From positions 1 through 14,609 of the forward strand of contig JAUSEJ010000018.1 of the NCBI GenBank assembly GCA_030650265.1: 14,609 nucleotides of DNA, written 5' to 3'. The DNA is from Dehalococcoidia bacterium. Lineage in GTDB: Bacteria > Chloroflexota > Dehalococcoidia > JACPQF01. Made by a program: the position numbers and the translations under genes. Positions within the stretch are counted from its first letter, which is position 1, and every line of letters begins with the position of its first letter. The notes under the pieces were generated by a model. The model was not told the origin of the DNA. It worked only from the letters and a program-made list of their open reading frames with translations, and searched no databases. Shown here piece by piece: positions 1 through 6,371 of the stretch.

Positions 1-1
1 C

Positions 2-598
2 CCCGTTTTGCCTGATGCAGAGCGCATCCAGCGAGTTGCTTTACCTGAGGCGCCGGCTATTGGCGAAGTTATCGGGCTCGCGGTCGTCGGCGACTATGGC
101 TGCATCATGCGGTTCGAGATGCAAGCCACGAAAGGGTCAGGCCGGATAGTGCCCCTCGGCTCGATGCAGCGTGTGATGCGAGAGAGCATCGAGGCTGCTG
201 CTCAGTACATCCGGGCAAAGCACAAGGACCTCGGCATCGACGCTGAATGGCGCCACAACTTTGATGTTGCCATCCTCGCCACCTATATGGGCGTCCCCAA
301 AGAAGGCCCATCGGCGGGCGTCACAATCGTCACCGGCATCGTCTCCGCTTTGACCGGGCGTCCGGTGCGCACTGACTTGGCCATGACTGGCGAGATCACG
401 ATTATGGGCAAGGTTCTGCCCGTCGGCGGCATCCAGCAGAAGGTACGTGCAGCCTACGATGCAGGCGTCAAAGAGGTAATATTGCCGGCAGATAACCTCA
501 AAGAAGCCCAGAGCCTACCGACCTACATCACCGACGCCGTGAAACTAACCCCTGTTCAGGATATCAGCGAAGTATTGGCACATTCATTTACCAAGTGA
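2..598 (+). CDS. Lon-like protease, C-terminal proteolytic domain (5' partial)
   Basis: This is the peptidase S16 (Lon) proteolytic domain, which in Lon proteases degrades unfolded or regulatory proteins with a Ser-Lys dyad. Counting from the TTG at position 8, the catalytic serine lies in PKEGPSAG (Ser102) and the catalytic lysine in GGIQQKV (Lys145). The family motif [15 protein letters not shown] precedes the lysine. The N-terminal start of the domain ([14 protein letters not shown]) is also typical. The reading frame is open to the left window edge and the visible part is only about 198 codons, so the ATPase or other N-terminal part lies outside and the TTG is not a credible start. It could be a full Lon, an archaeal-type LonB, or a Lon-domain protein of another system such as BrxL of BREX; the canonical Ser-Lys motifs favour a genuine Lon peptidase. 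No partner gene of a defence system is visible downstream. Confidence 0.9.
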   Translation, partial: PVLPDAERIQRVALPEAPAIGEVIGLAVVGDYGCIMRFEMQATKGSGRIVPLGSMQRVMRESIEAAAQYIRAKHKDLGIDAEWRHNFDVAILATYMGVPKEGPSAGVTIVTGIVSALTGRPVRTDLAMTGEITIMGKVLPVGGIQQKVRAAYDAGVKEVILPADNLKEAQSLPTYITDAVKLTPVQDISEVLAHSFTK

Positions 599-677
599 CA
601 CAGTACCTGCAAAACTCAGTCGCATGACCAAACGAAGACCATGAGTGCAGCAATGTGATTCAGCAGGCCTGAACGCG

Positions 678-938
678 TTAGGTAGATTTGTATAGATTGA
701 GGTTGGGAATGTCGCGGTAGGCTGTAAGGTTCCTTGTCACGAGGGTGAGGTCGTGTTCGAGGGCAGTGGCAGCAATGAGAAGGTCCAGAGTTCGGTGGCT
801 GATCTGACGCCGTTAACGGCGCAAGTCTTGGCGAATTTGGCCTTTGCGTTTGGCCGCGGCTCGACTAATTCCTAGAACATCAGCCTGCTTCAGAAAAGCA
901 CGGAAAATGGCCTCGGCAATGGCGACCCCTGCAAATAA
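678..938 (-). pseudogene. VapC-like PIN-domain toxin relic (internal stop, N-terminus missing)
   Basis: Read on the minus strand, 938 to 678 encodes the C-terminal half of a PIN-domain ribonuclease toxin (VapC family, normally cleaving tRNA or rRNA and neutralised by VapB). The recognisable stretch is TLDLLIAATALEHDLTLVTRN, minus its first residue the conserved DLLIAATAL segment carrying an active-site acidic residue, followed by YRDIPNLNLY and a TAA at 678-680. An in-frame TAA at 813-815 interrupts it after DLRR. Upstream the frame runs straight into the stop codon of the DsbA-like gene at 939, so the first half with the DxN metal-binding motif and any start codon are absent. No vapB antitoxin is visible. 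The internal stop sits in the middle of a 14-bp perfect palindrome (808-821). This is a non-functional remnant, identified by pattern recognition only. Confidence 0.75.
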
Positions 939-1565
939 TTAGGCCTGCGGTTGCCGCGGTCGGGCGCCGGCGAGCACAATGGCCTGTCTCAGTACCTCGT
1001 AGGGTTGGGCGCCCACGCTACGCCTGCCACCGACGATATACGTTGGCACGCCGTTAATGCCTAGCTGGTGGGCCTCCTTCGTTGCTTCCATCAGGTGACG
1101 CTCATACCGGCGCCCGGCCAGGGCCTGGCTCAAAGCCTTGCCATCGAGTCCAACCTCCTCGGCGAGCGCCTCCAGCCTCCCGATCTCGCCAATGTTTATG
1201 TCATCTTGAAAGTTAGCCTCAAAAAGCCGCCGGTGGAATTGAGTAAGACAACCGGCCTCTCGGGCGAATTCCGCTGCCTCAAGGGCGAGATGGGAATTTG
1301 GCATAAGGGAAGGCAATCTCATAGTAAGGCCTACCCCGGCCGCCAGACTGTGCATACTCCCCTCAATCTGCTGGAGTTGCTCCGGTGAGTAGCGCGCCTC
1401 CCATAACAATCCCTCCGGTGGCAACTCGGGATGGATCTCGAGGCCCTTCCACTCCACCTCGATGTCGAACTCCTTCTCCAGCCTCTCCATCGGCACAAGG
1501 CCGATGAAGCAATATGGTCAAATGTAGTCCGAATAAACCGTCACCCGCACGCGCTCGTCGCTCAT
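939..1565 (-). CDS. DsbA/FrnE-like thiol oxidoreductase, putative selenoprotein (UGA at redox position)
   Basis: This is a thioredoxin-fold protein of the DsbA/FrnE family, predicted to catalyse thiol-disulfide exchange. The conventional open frame begins only at a GTG (1494-1496), but reading upstream gives MSDERVRVTVYSDYI-[TGA]-PYCFIG from an ATG at 1563-1565. That ATG has a strong AGGAGG five bases upstream (plus-strand 1571-1576). The TGA (1518-1520, codon 16) falls exactly where FrnE/DsbA proteins have the first Cys of CPxC, giving UxxC with Cys19 as resolving residue. The rest of the 208-aa protein is intact and family-like: the cis-proline loop GVPTYIVGG, then GAQPYEVLRQAI near the C-terminus. 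A SECIS-like hairpin follows the TGA. No signal peptide is visible, which fits a cytoplasmic FrnE-like enzyme. The alternative is a single-base nonsense mutation (TGC to TGA), but the intact remainder, the exact position and the hairpin favour selenocysteine. Selenocysteine machinery is not in this window. Confidence 0.7.
1485..1509 (-). promoter_or_regulatory. Putative bacterial SECIS element
   Basis: On the minus strand, starting 9 nt after the TGA codon, bases 1509-1500 (CUUCAUCGGC) pair with 1494-1485 (GCCGAUGGAG), giving 10 pairs including one U-G wobble. They close a five-base apical loop, CUUGU. The loop GU lies 22-23 nt after the UGA. In E. coli fdhF the equivalent loop GU is about 20-21 nt after the UGA, so geometry and loop content fit a SelB-binding SECIS. 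The hairpin lies inside the coding sequence, as bacterial SECIS elements do. The codons it covers give FIGLVPMERLE rather than the more usual FIGKRRLE-type segment, which could reflect the RNA constraint. Folding was done by eye. Confidence 0.6.
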
Positions 1566-1692
1566 ACCCGCCTCCTCATTGTCCTAGCCCTTCAGGCGTT
1601 CTTCTGACCAATAAATTACCATAGGCCGGGCCCAATAGCAATGGTCGTTTTGGTCAATCAGGGTAGGCCGCTAGATCCGCCAGTCCCAACGC

Positions 1693-1952
1693 TTGACATA
1701 CCAGAAAAAATACGATTATCCTATAATAGGATCAGACATCTTTATCGCCATCGAACGGCAGGGGCTGCCTCCCGACGAGGCGGTCAATGTTGTTGTGGCC
1801 GAGGATGTCTTTCTGGCCAGCCAATAGGTGCGCACGATCTCCTGGTCGCGGTCACGGCGCTCACCCATGGTTACGCTGTCCTCACCCACAATCTGCGCGA
1901 TTTTCAGCGAGTACCCGGGCTGGTTGTTAAACGGCCAAATTGGAAGTTATAG
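1693..1952 (+). pseudogene. VapC-like PIN-domain toxin relic with internal deletion and frameshift
   Basis: Two pieces of a VapC-type PIN toxin lie in different frames. The first, GSDIFIAIERQGLPPDEA through EDVFLASQ, carries the N-terminal Asp region and the segment before the 'ITVSE' helix, and stops at a TAG near 1827. The second starts in another frame with PIGAHDLLVAVTAL, continues through the HNLRDFQRVPGL ending typical of the family, and stops at 1950-1952. Intact homologues as I know them have some 50-60 more residues between these blocks, so the middle of the gene has been deleted and the junction is out of frame. No clean ATG start is seen; a TTG at 1693 is the only candidate in frame. 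The remnant is on the opposite strand from the other VapC relic and is of a somewhat different sequence type. No antitoxin gene is visible. Confidence 0.75.
1718..1732. repeat. Short perfect inverted repeat around a TATAAT
   Basis: ATCCTA-TAA-TAGGAT is a perfect 6-bp inverted repeat with a 3-bp centre that contains TATAAT (1722-1727). A TTGACA lies at 1693-1698, but the 23-bp spacing is too long for a standard sigma-70 promoter. It sits at the 5' end of the plus-strand VapC relic, where a toxin-antitoxin operator would be expected, so it may be a leftover operator/promoter. Low certainty. Confidence 0.3.
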
Positions 1953-1976
1953 CCCCGATGATTGATCATCCGGGCT
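1951..1976 (+). terminator. Hairpin overlapping the stop of the VapC relic
   Basis: AGCCC-C-GATGA pairs with TCATC-C-GGGCT around a TTGA loop, with a single C-C mismatch, immediately at and after the TAG at 1950-1952. There is no T-rich tail, so it is terminator-like by position and stem only. Confidence 0.4.
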
Positions 1977-2098
1977 CCGAGCTACTTGGGCAGAACTTCA
2001 AGGCTCACCCGCATTGCTGGTAGCTATTTCGCTATAGTTCATTCTGTGATAACATGCGCGCGTCCAGTGCGAAAGATTTGGGAAGCCGGAGGTTGAGG

Positions 2099-3475
2099 AT
2101 GCGTATAGACGCGGTACCGAAATGGGACATTTCAGCGGACGTCGTAATACTGGGAACCGGGGCCGCCGGCATTTCGGCGGCTATCGAGGCTGCTGGCGCC
2201 GGCGCCGAAACGCTGCTGGTGGAGAAGGAGAGAAATCCCTTCAAATCGGCCACGGTGATATCGGGCGGCGCCATCAGCTTCGCCGGCACGGATCTCCAGG
2301 CGGAGCGGGGCATCGAAGATTCCAGCGATCTCTTCTTCTCTGACCTCTTGAAAGTAGGCCGCTCGAAGAACGACGTCGAGCTAGTGAAGACGTTCATGGA
2401 CCTGCAACTCGACACCTACTACTGGCTCAAAAGCAAAGGCATCGAATTCCTCTCGATAGTCGTGGCTGCCGGGATGAGCGTGCCCCGGGCCCACATCGCC
2501 CGCATGGGCAAGACCATGAGCCTGCTGGCCGACGGCGCGAAGCAAGCGGGAGCACGGCTTCAATTTGACACGAAGGGCGAAAGACTGGTAACCGACGAGG
2601 CTGGCAGAGTGGTCGGGCTCAAGATTGCGGGACCGGAAGGCCAGAAATTCGTGGAGGCCAGAAGAGGAATTATCATCGCTACCGGCGGCTTCGGGCACTC
2701 TGATCAGTTCGCATCGCTAACGCCTATCGACGTGAGCAAAATAAGGAACTTTACGGCCAGGAACAGCACCGGCGACGGTCTCAAGATGGCCTTCGAACTA
2801 GGGGCTGGCCTCAGCGACCTGGCCTACATCCGGCCGACCTTCGGCGCCGCGGTCAATGCCGCGAGTACGCACGATATGCTCCTTGCCAACTACCGTGGCG
2901 CTATCATCGTCAATAAGATGGGAAAACGATTCGTAGACGAGTCGCTGCCGTACAAGGAGATCGGGTCGTTTGCCCTCTCCCAACCGCAGGGCGTGGGAAT
3001 AATGATCTTTGACAGCAAGATCCGGGACAAACTACAGAAGTACTGGCTCGGCTTAAACTCGCGCCTGGGAAAGCTCTGCAAGGAAGCGCCTGGCATCGCC
3101 GATCTTGCCAGCGCCATCGACGTGCCGTCCGGGGTGCTGGTCGACACCGTCGAACAGTATAACGACTACGTCGAGCGGCGCGACGATCGCGAATTCGGCC
3201 GGAAGGGACTGGCCGGGCCGGTAGGGGAAATGGTCAAACTGGACACGCCGCCCTTCTACGCCTTCGAGGCGGTGGGCGCCCTTGTGGGGACCTACGCCGG
3301 CCTCACGATCGACACGAAGACCCGGGTGCGGAACGTCTTTGGCGAGGTCATTCCGGGGCTATACGCCGTGGGCGAGGTGATCGCCGGCTTTCATGGCGCC
3401 GGCTACATGACCGGCACGGCCCTGGCCAAAGCTTTCGTCCTCGGCCGCATCGCCGGACGAGAAGTGGCTCTGTGA
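2099..3475 (+). CDS. FAD-dependent dehydrogenase, fumarate reductase/3-ketosteroid dehydrogenase superfamily
   Basis: This is a soluble flavoprotein of 458 aa, predicted to oxidise or reduce C-C bonds in an unknown substrate. The N-terminal Rossmann motif is GTGAAG (residues 19-24) followed by an acidic end of beta-2 (VEKE, 41-44). ATGGFG (194-199) and the C-terminal FAD-binding segment (VFGEVIPGLYAVGEV, then FHGAGYMTGTALAKA at 431-445) are typical. The capping domain contains RFVDESLPY (277-285), resembling ketosteroid dehydrogenase-type RFxNExxPY. True fumarate reductases have a catalytic Arg near this point (TTRD), here replaced by Pro-Tyr, so fumarate reduction is unlikely. The ATG at 2099 is chosen over an in-frame ATG at 2054 because GGAGG lies 6 bases upstream (2088-2092), while 2054 has no Shine-Dalgarno sequence. 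There is no haem-binding or signal sequence. It is convergent with the next gene. The substrate is unknown. Confidence 0.85.
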   Translation: MRIDAVPKWDISADVVILGTGAAGISAAIEAAGAGAETLLVEKERNPFKSATVISGGAISFAGTDLQAERGIEDSSDLFFSDLLKVGRSKNDVELVKTFMDLQLDTYYWLKSKGIEFLSIVVAAGMSVPRAHIARMGKTMSLLADGAKQAGARLQFDTKGERLVTDEAGRVVGLKIAGPEGQKFVEARRGIIIATGGFGHSDQFASLTPIDVSKIRNFTARNSTGDGLKMAFELGAGLSDLAYIRPTFGAAVNAASTHDMLLANYRGAIIVNKMGKRFVDESLPYKEIGSFALSQPQGVGIMIFDSKIRDKLQKYWLGLNSRLGKLCKEAPGIADLASAIDVPSGVLVDTVEQYNDYVERRDDREFGRKGLAGPVGEMVKLDTPPFYAFEAVGALVGTYAGLTIDTKTRVRNVFGEVIPGLYAVGEVIAGFHGAGYMTGTALAKAFVLGRIAGREVAL

Positions 3476-3476
3476 G

Positions 3477-3522
3477 AGCAAGGCAAAGGGCGATACGAAG
3501 CCGCTTCGCCCTTTGCCTTGCT
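3477..3522. terminator. Shared hairpin between convergent genes
   Basis: A perfect 17-bp inverted repeat (3477-3493 pairing with 3506-3522, arm AGCAAGGCAAAGGGCGA) with a 12-base loop starts one base after the stop of the flavoprotein gene. It overlaps the stop codon (3521-3523) of the oppositely oriented gene. It can form on both transcripts, so a bidirectional terminator is the natural reading. Neither side has a U-tract, so it may instead act as a 3'-end stabiliser or help block converging transcription. Confidence 0.7.
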
Positions 3523-5359
3523 AACTTCGGCGTTTCGGCAGATAACCCAGCTTCTTTAGATGCCGCCGTGCTGCCGCCTCCCGCTCTTCAGGCACCAGAA
3601 GAACGGTCTTGCCATCGATGTTCGCGATACGCACCATTCCTCGCAGCGAGGCGCTGCGAGCCAATTCCAGCAGTAAGACAGCGTCGTCAGCCTCGAGCAC
3701 CAGCGCTTTTCCCCCATCCAGTAGAGCCCCCAACTTCCTGTCCGTATCGGTGAGGAACACGCTAACCGTCTGTGGCAACTCAGACTCTGAAAGCCCGCTT
3801 CCCAGGCAAAGAAACTCGCTGACCCGACCAACGCCTACGCCGGTTTCGGCGGCCTCGACTAGTCTATCGCGGCTCAGACGATAGACGTCTTTGCTCTTCT
3901 CGATTCCGACTCTCCCCAAAAACGCCCGATCGTTCGGCGTTACCGCCTCAGCGTCGACGATGACCATGTCGAGATTGGGCAGTACTTTCAAGAACGGTCT
4001 GACGGTCAATCTGGCTGGTTGAATGTATTGCTCAGACAGGCCCAGAACGAAGGCCCCAAGGTTGGTTAGCCGGATAGCCAGCAATCCATCGTAGCGACTC
4101 AAGCTTTCGAGGTCGTCCACGCCATGCCGGTCACCTAGGAACCGATCTGCCTCTCTAGGGTTGACGTGGGACATCTCCACGATTCCCAGCGTGGCGGCGT
4201 ATTCCATCAGCAATACCCGCAGGTAGGAGGCGATGACGATGTTCCAATATCCTACCCCGGTCAGTTCCAGCATTCCGTACTCCAGAGAATAGCCAAGGTA
4301 GAGACCGCTGTAGTCGCCGCGCACTATTTGCGGGTCCAAGCCCTCCGCCCGCAAAAAGCGGAAGAATTCCCCAATCTTCACCCAACGCCCAATAGGACAG
4401 GCCATCAACGCATCGGCAGGCCCGTCACGTCGGGATTCCGGATCGGTGAGATGCGTGTACCTTGAGTTCTGCCCCTTTATGTTGCGAACCCGCGATAGTT
4501 CGTCCACGATATCGTTAGCGAGCCAACTCTCCCAGAGATCACGGATGTGGTGAGCCTCGAGTGGCTTCCCGAGAAGCGCTTCTCCGCGTTTGGTGAGAGC
4601 CAGTCGGCCTCCCTTCATCGCGGTGGGACGGGCCCAATCCGCCGCCTGCACAAGCATCAGGAGGGCCAGCGGCCGAATCGCATCCTCAGCTTTGTCGTAA
4701 TCCAAGTCCTCTATGTAGTCCCCGATCTGGAGCAGAGCTCTCAGGTTTCGAACTGCGGCCAGTGTGGGGAGTTGACTGGCGCCAACGCTTACCCTTCCCA
4801 CCTGGATCAGATTGAGGGTCGCGGACAGATCATGGAAGATCGCGAGTTCGGTCGCCACCAGCATCGGATCGCTGCCTTTGCTCGTTGTTCTGCCAGGTGG
4901 GTCATCGCTGCTGGCCATTGGCGAAGGGGCTGGCTTGGGCGAAAGGGAATGCACTATCGTCGCAACCTCAAGAGTGATGAAGTACCCTAGTGAGCGAAAA
5001 TAACAGAAGAAAAGATCGAAGGTTGTGGCCGGACGCTTCTCTCCGTAGACAGAATCAGATGACATGTTTGGCGATGGGGCCTCGTCGTATTTCGAATGAA
5101 TCTGCCCTGGTTCATACCTTCCCTCGCTGCTATACGCGACCTCGGCGATTACCAACTGCTCGAGGGGGGAAAGCTTGGCCCATAGGCGACGGACCCTGAC
5201 CGGATCGCTGAGCGTCTCGACAAGGAATTCCACCATTTCTGCTTTGTGCTGCGGTGGTCTGCCTACAAGGGCATGGCAGAACCATTTTAGCTGCGGCACG
5301 TGAAAATTAGACAGACCTTCTTGCAGGCCGGGCAAGACGTATATCGGCATGTCGGACAT
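3521..5359 (-). CDS. Large protein with helicase-associated (XPB N-terminal-like) domain, no motor
   Basis: This 612-aa protein is of unknown function. Residues about 19-75 look like a SAP-like/winged-helix start (LKWFCHALVGRPPQHKAEMVEFL, with many hydrophobics at helical spacing, then LWAKLSPLEQLVI). A low-complexity Pro/Ser-rich linker follows at about 135-165. A second block with DLSATLNLIQVGRVSVG (177-193) follows. The C-terminal third (about 425-612) has the pattern of the helicase-associated domain found N-terminal to bacterial XPB helicases and in Actinomycetota/Chloroflexota proteins: LTVRPFLKVLPNLDMVI, VYRLSRDRLVEAAETG, LPQTVSVFLTD. I see no Walker A or DEAH motif, so it is not itself a helicase. 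The start ATG (5357-5359) has GGAGG 13 bases upstream, rather far; an upstream in-frame stop excludes a longer version, and Met4 is an alternative. Transcription is separate from its neighbours. Assignment of the C-terminal domain is moderately sure; the role (DNA binding or repair?) is inference. Confidence 0.65.
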   Translation of the reverse strand: MSDMPIYVLPGLQEGLSNFHVPQLKWFCHALVGRPPQHKAEMVEFLVETLSDPVRVRRLWAKLSPLEQLVIAEVAYSSEGRYEPGQIHSKYDEAPSPNMSSDSVYGEKRPATTFDLFFCYFRSLGYFITLEVATIVHSLSPKPAPSPMASSDDPPGRTTSKGSDPMLVATELAIFHDLSATLNLIQVGRVSVGASQLPTLAAVRNLRALLQIGDYIEDLDYDKAEDAIRPLALLMLVQAADWARPTAMKGGRLALTKRGEALLGKPLEAHHIRDLWESWLANDIVDELSRVRNIKGQNSRYTHLTDPESRRDGPADALMACPIGRWVKIGEFFRFLRAEGLDPQIVRGDYSGLYLGYSLEYGMLELTGVGYWNIVIASYLRVLLMEYAATLGIVEMSHVNPREADRFLGDRHGVDDLESLSRYDGLLAIRLTNLGAFVLGLSEQYIQPARLTVRPFLKVLPNLDMVIVDAEAVTPNDRAFLGRVGIEKSKDVYRLSRDRLVEAAETGVGVGRVSEFLCLGSGLSESELPQTVSVFLTDTDRKLGALLDGGKALVLEADDAVLLLELARSASLRGMVRIANIDGKTVLLVPEEREAAARRHLKKLGYLPKRRS

Positions 5360-5402
5360 AGATTGATTTCAACCTCCAAGGGCGCATCGCTTGTCGCCCC
5401 AA

Positions 5403-5431
5403 GTTATAATGATCGGCCAGTTGCACAAGAA
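5403..5431 (-). promoter_or_regulatory. Weak candidate promoter for the helicase-associated protein
   Basis: On the minus strand a TATAAC (plus-strand 5403-5408) lies about 45 bases upstream of the start at 5359. With a 17-base spacer the -35 position would be TTCTTG, a poor match to TTGACA. Only the -10 element is convincing. Confidence 0.25.
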
Positions 5432-5494
5432 GCATAGCCACCAGTTATAGCATTATGAGCGAAGATGTTGGAAGCCGCCGGGACGATGAAACAG

Positions 5495-5677
5495 CTAGTC
5501 TTGCGGCCGGTCATTGTCCGCATTCTTCCGTTTCAGTCTTCCGGCTTTCTTTAAACTGTCGTTGAGAAGGAACTCGATCTGGGCGTTGACGCTGCGGAAG
5601 TCGTCTGCCGCCCACTTCTCGATGGCGTCGAACTCCTCCTTGTTCAGCCTAAGAAGGAACTTCTTCTTCTCGATCAT
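5495..5677 (-). CDS. Arc-like ribbon-helix-helix small protein
   Basis: This is a 60-aa basic protein with the Arc/MetJ ribbon-helix-helix pattern: a short beta strand (KKFLLRLN, residues 5-12), then helices EEFDAIEKWAADDF and NAQIEFLLNDSLKKAG. The RSxNAQIEFLL segment is strongly typical of small Arc-family proteins that I associate with a position next to SPFH-domain genes in Gram-positive-like genomes. Such proteins dimerise and bind operator DNA through the beta strand, so it may regulate its own operon. It starts 17 bases downstream of the corrected SPFH stop (5695-5697), which implies co-transcription. There is only a weak GGGA Shine-Dalgarno-like sequence upstream, so translational coupling is likely. 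The frame is intact even though the SPFH gene upstream is damaged. The C-terminus (KRKNADNDRPQD) is charged and probably disordered. Confidence 0.8.
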   Translation of the reverse strand: MIEKKKFLLRLNKEEFDAIEKWAADDFRSVNAQIEFLLNDSLKKAGRLKRKNADNDRPQD

Positions 5678-5694
5678 CGACGGTATTCCCGCAT

Positions 5695-6359
5695 CTAGTA
5701 AATCGATCCCGTATTGATGACCGGCTGGACGTCCTTATCCGAGACGGGGGCGACCAGCAAATTGTTTACCATGGCGGCCTTCTTTTCATCGTCAAGCTCG
5801 ATGATCTTCTTCTCGCTCAGAGCCTGCAAGGCGCTCTCGACCATGCCCACTGTGCTCCCTCGACGATCGTCTTTCTCGCCGCCACGATGGCCTGCGCCTG
5901 CTGGCGTCGAAGCATAGCCTGAGCAATCTCCTGCGCATAAGCCAGATGGCTGATGCGCGACTCGATGATCGCCAAACCGGCGACGTCGAGACGGGCCTGC
6001 ACCTGTCTCTGCAGACTATCAGCGATCTCTTGCGGGCTCGCCCGCAGCGACGACCGACCATCGTCGTGAGCATCGTATGGATAATCGGAGGTAAGGGCGC
6101 GGATAGCAGTCTCGCTCTGGATGGCCACAAAGCCCTCATAGTTCTCCACGTCGAAGAGCGCCCTCGCCGAATCGACCACCCGCCAGACGATGACGGCGGC
6201 AATCTCGATCGGGTTGCCGTTGAGGTCGTTGACCTTGAGCGTTTGACTGTTGAAATTGCGAATGCGGAGCGACACGTGACGCTTTACGGTGAACGGGTTG
6301 GTCCACCAAATGCCAGCATCCCGGATGGAGCCGATGTAGCGTCCGAACAGCACCTCCAT
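5695..6359 (-). pseudogene. SPFH/band-7 domain protein, N-terminally truncated and frameshifted
   Basis: SPFH (stomatin/prohibitin/flotillin/HflK-C) proteins are membrane scaffolds. From 6359 the frame gives [44 protein letters not shown] and [20 protein letters not shown], all diagnostic. It then leaves the family at EGAQWAW and ends at 5817. Another frame continues the family ending: [14 protein letters not shown] through VQPVINTGSIY, with TAG at 5695-5697. Removing one CA from the CACA at 5851-5854 restores EGAVGMVE, so a 2-base duplication is the cause. At the 5' end, homologues have about 70 more residues including membrane helices. Here a stop codon lies two codons upstream of the ATG (6357-6359), followed by AT-rich non-coding DNA, and no Shine-Dalgarno sequence is seen. 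The gene is therefore damaged at both ends and probably non-functional, unless the CA repeat is a sequencing error and a soluble form is made. Confidence 0.8.
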
Positions 6360-6371
6360 GATTCATTAGTA

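Noticed and set aside
813..815. Reading the internal stop of the minus-strand VapC relic as a recoded codon
   Set aside because: It is TAA, not TGA, there is no cysteine expected at that position in PIN domains, and the gene also lacks its N-terminal half.
939..1496. DsbA-like protein starting at the GTG of 1494-1496
   Set aside because: This start removes the first beta strand and the redox motif. It has no Shine-Dalgarno, whereas the upstream ATG at 1563-1565 has a strong one and gives the complete thioredoxin fold with UGA as a sense codon.
1693..1727. TTGACA...TATAAT as a strong sigma-70 promoter
   Set aside because: The spacer is 23 bp, well outside 16-18 bp; kept only as a possible remnant.
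2054..2098. Upstream ATG extension of the FAD dehydrogenase
   Set aside because: No Shine-Dalgarno precedes 2054, while GGAGG sits 6 bases before the ATG at 2099, and FAD-binding proteins of this family start close to the Rossmann strand.
4547..4990. Plus-strand open frame of 147 codons
   Set aside because: Complement of the helicase-associated protein gene; arginine/glycine-rich shadow without a ribosome binding site or domain.
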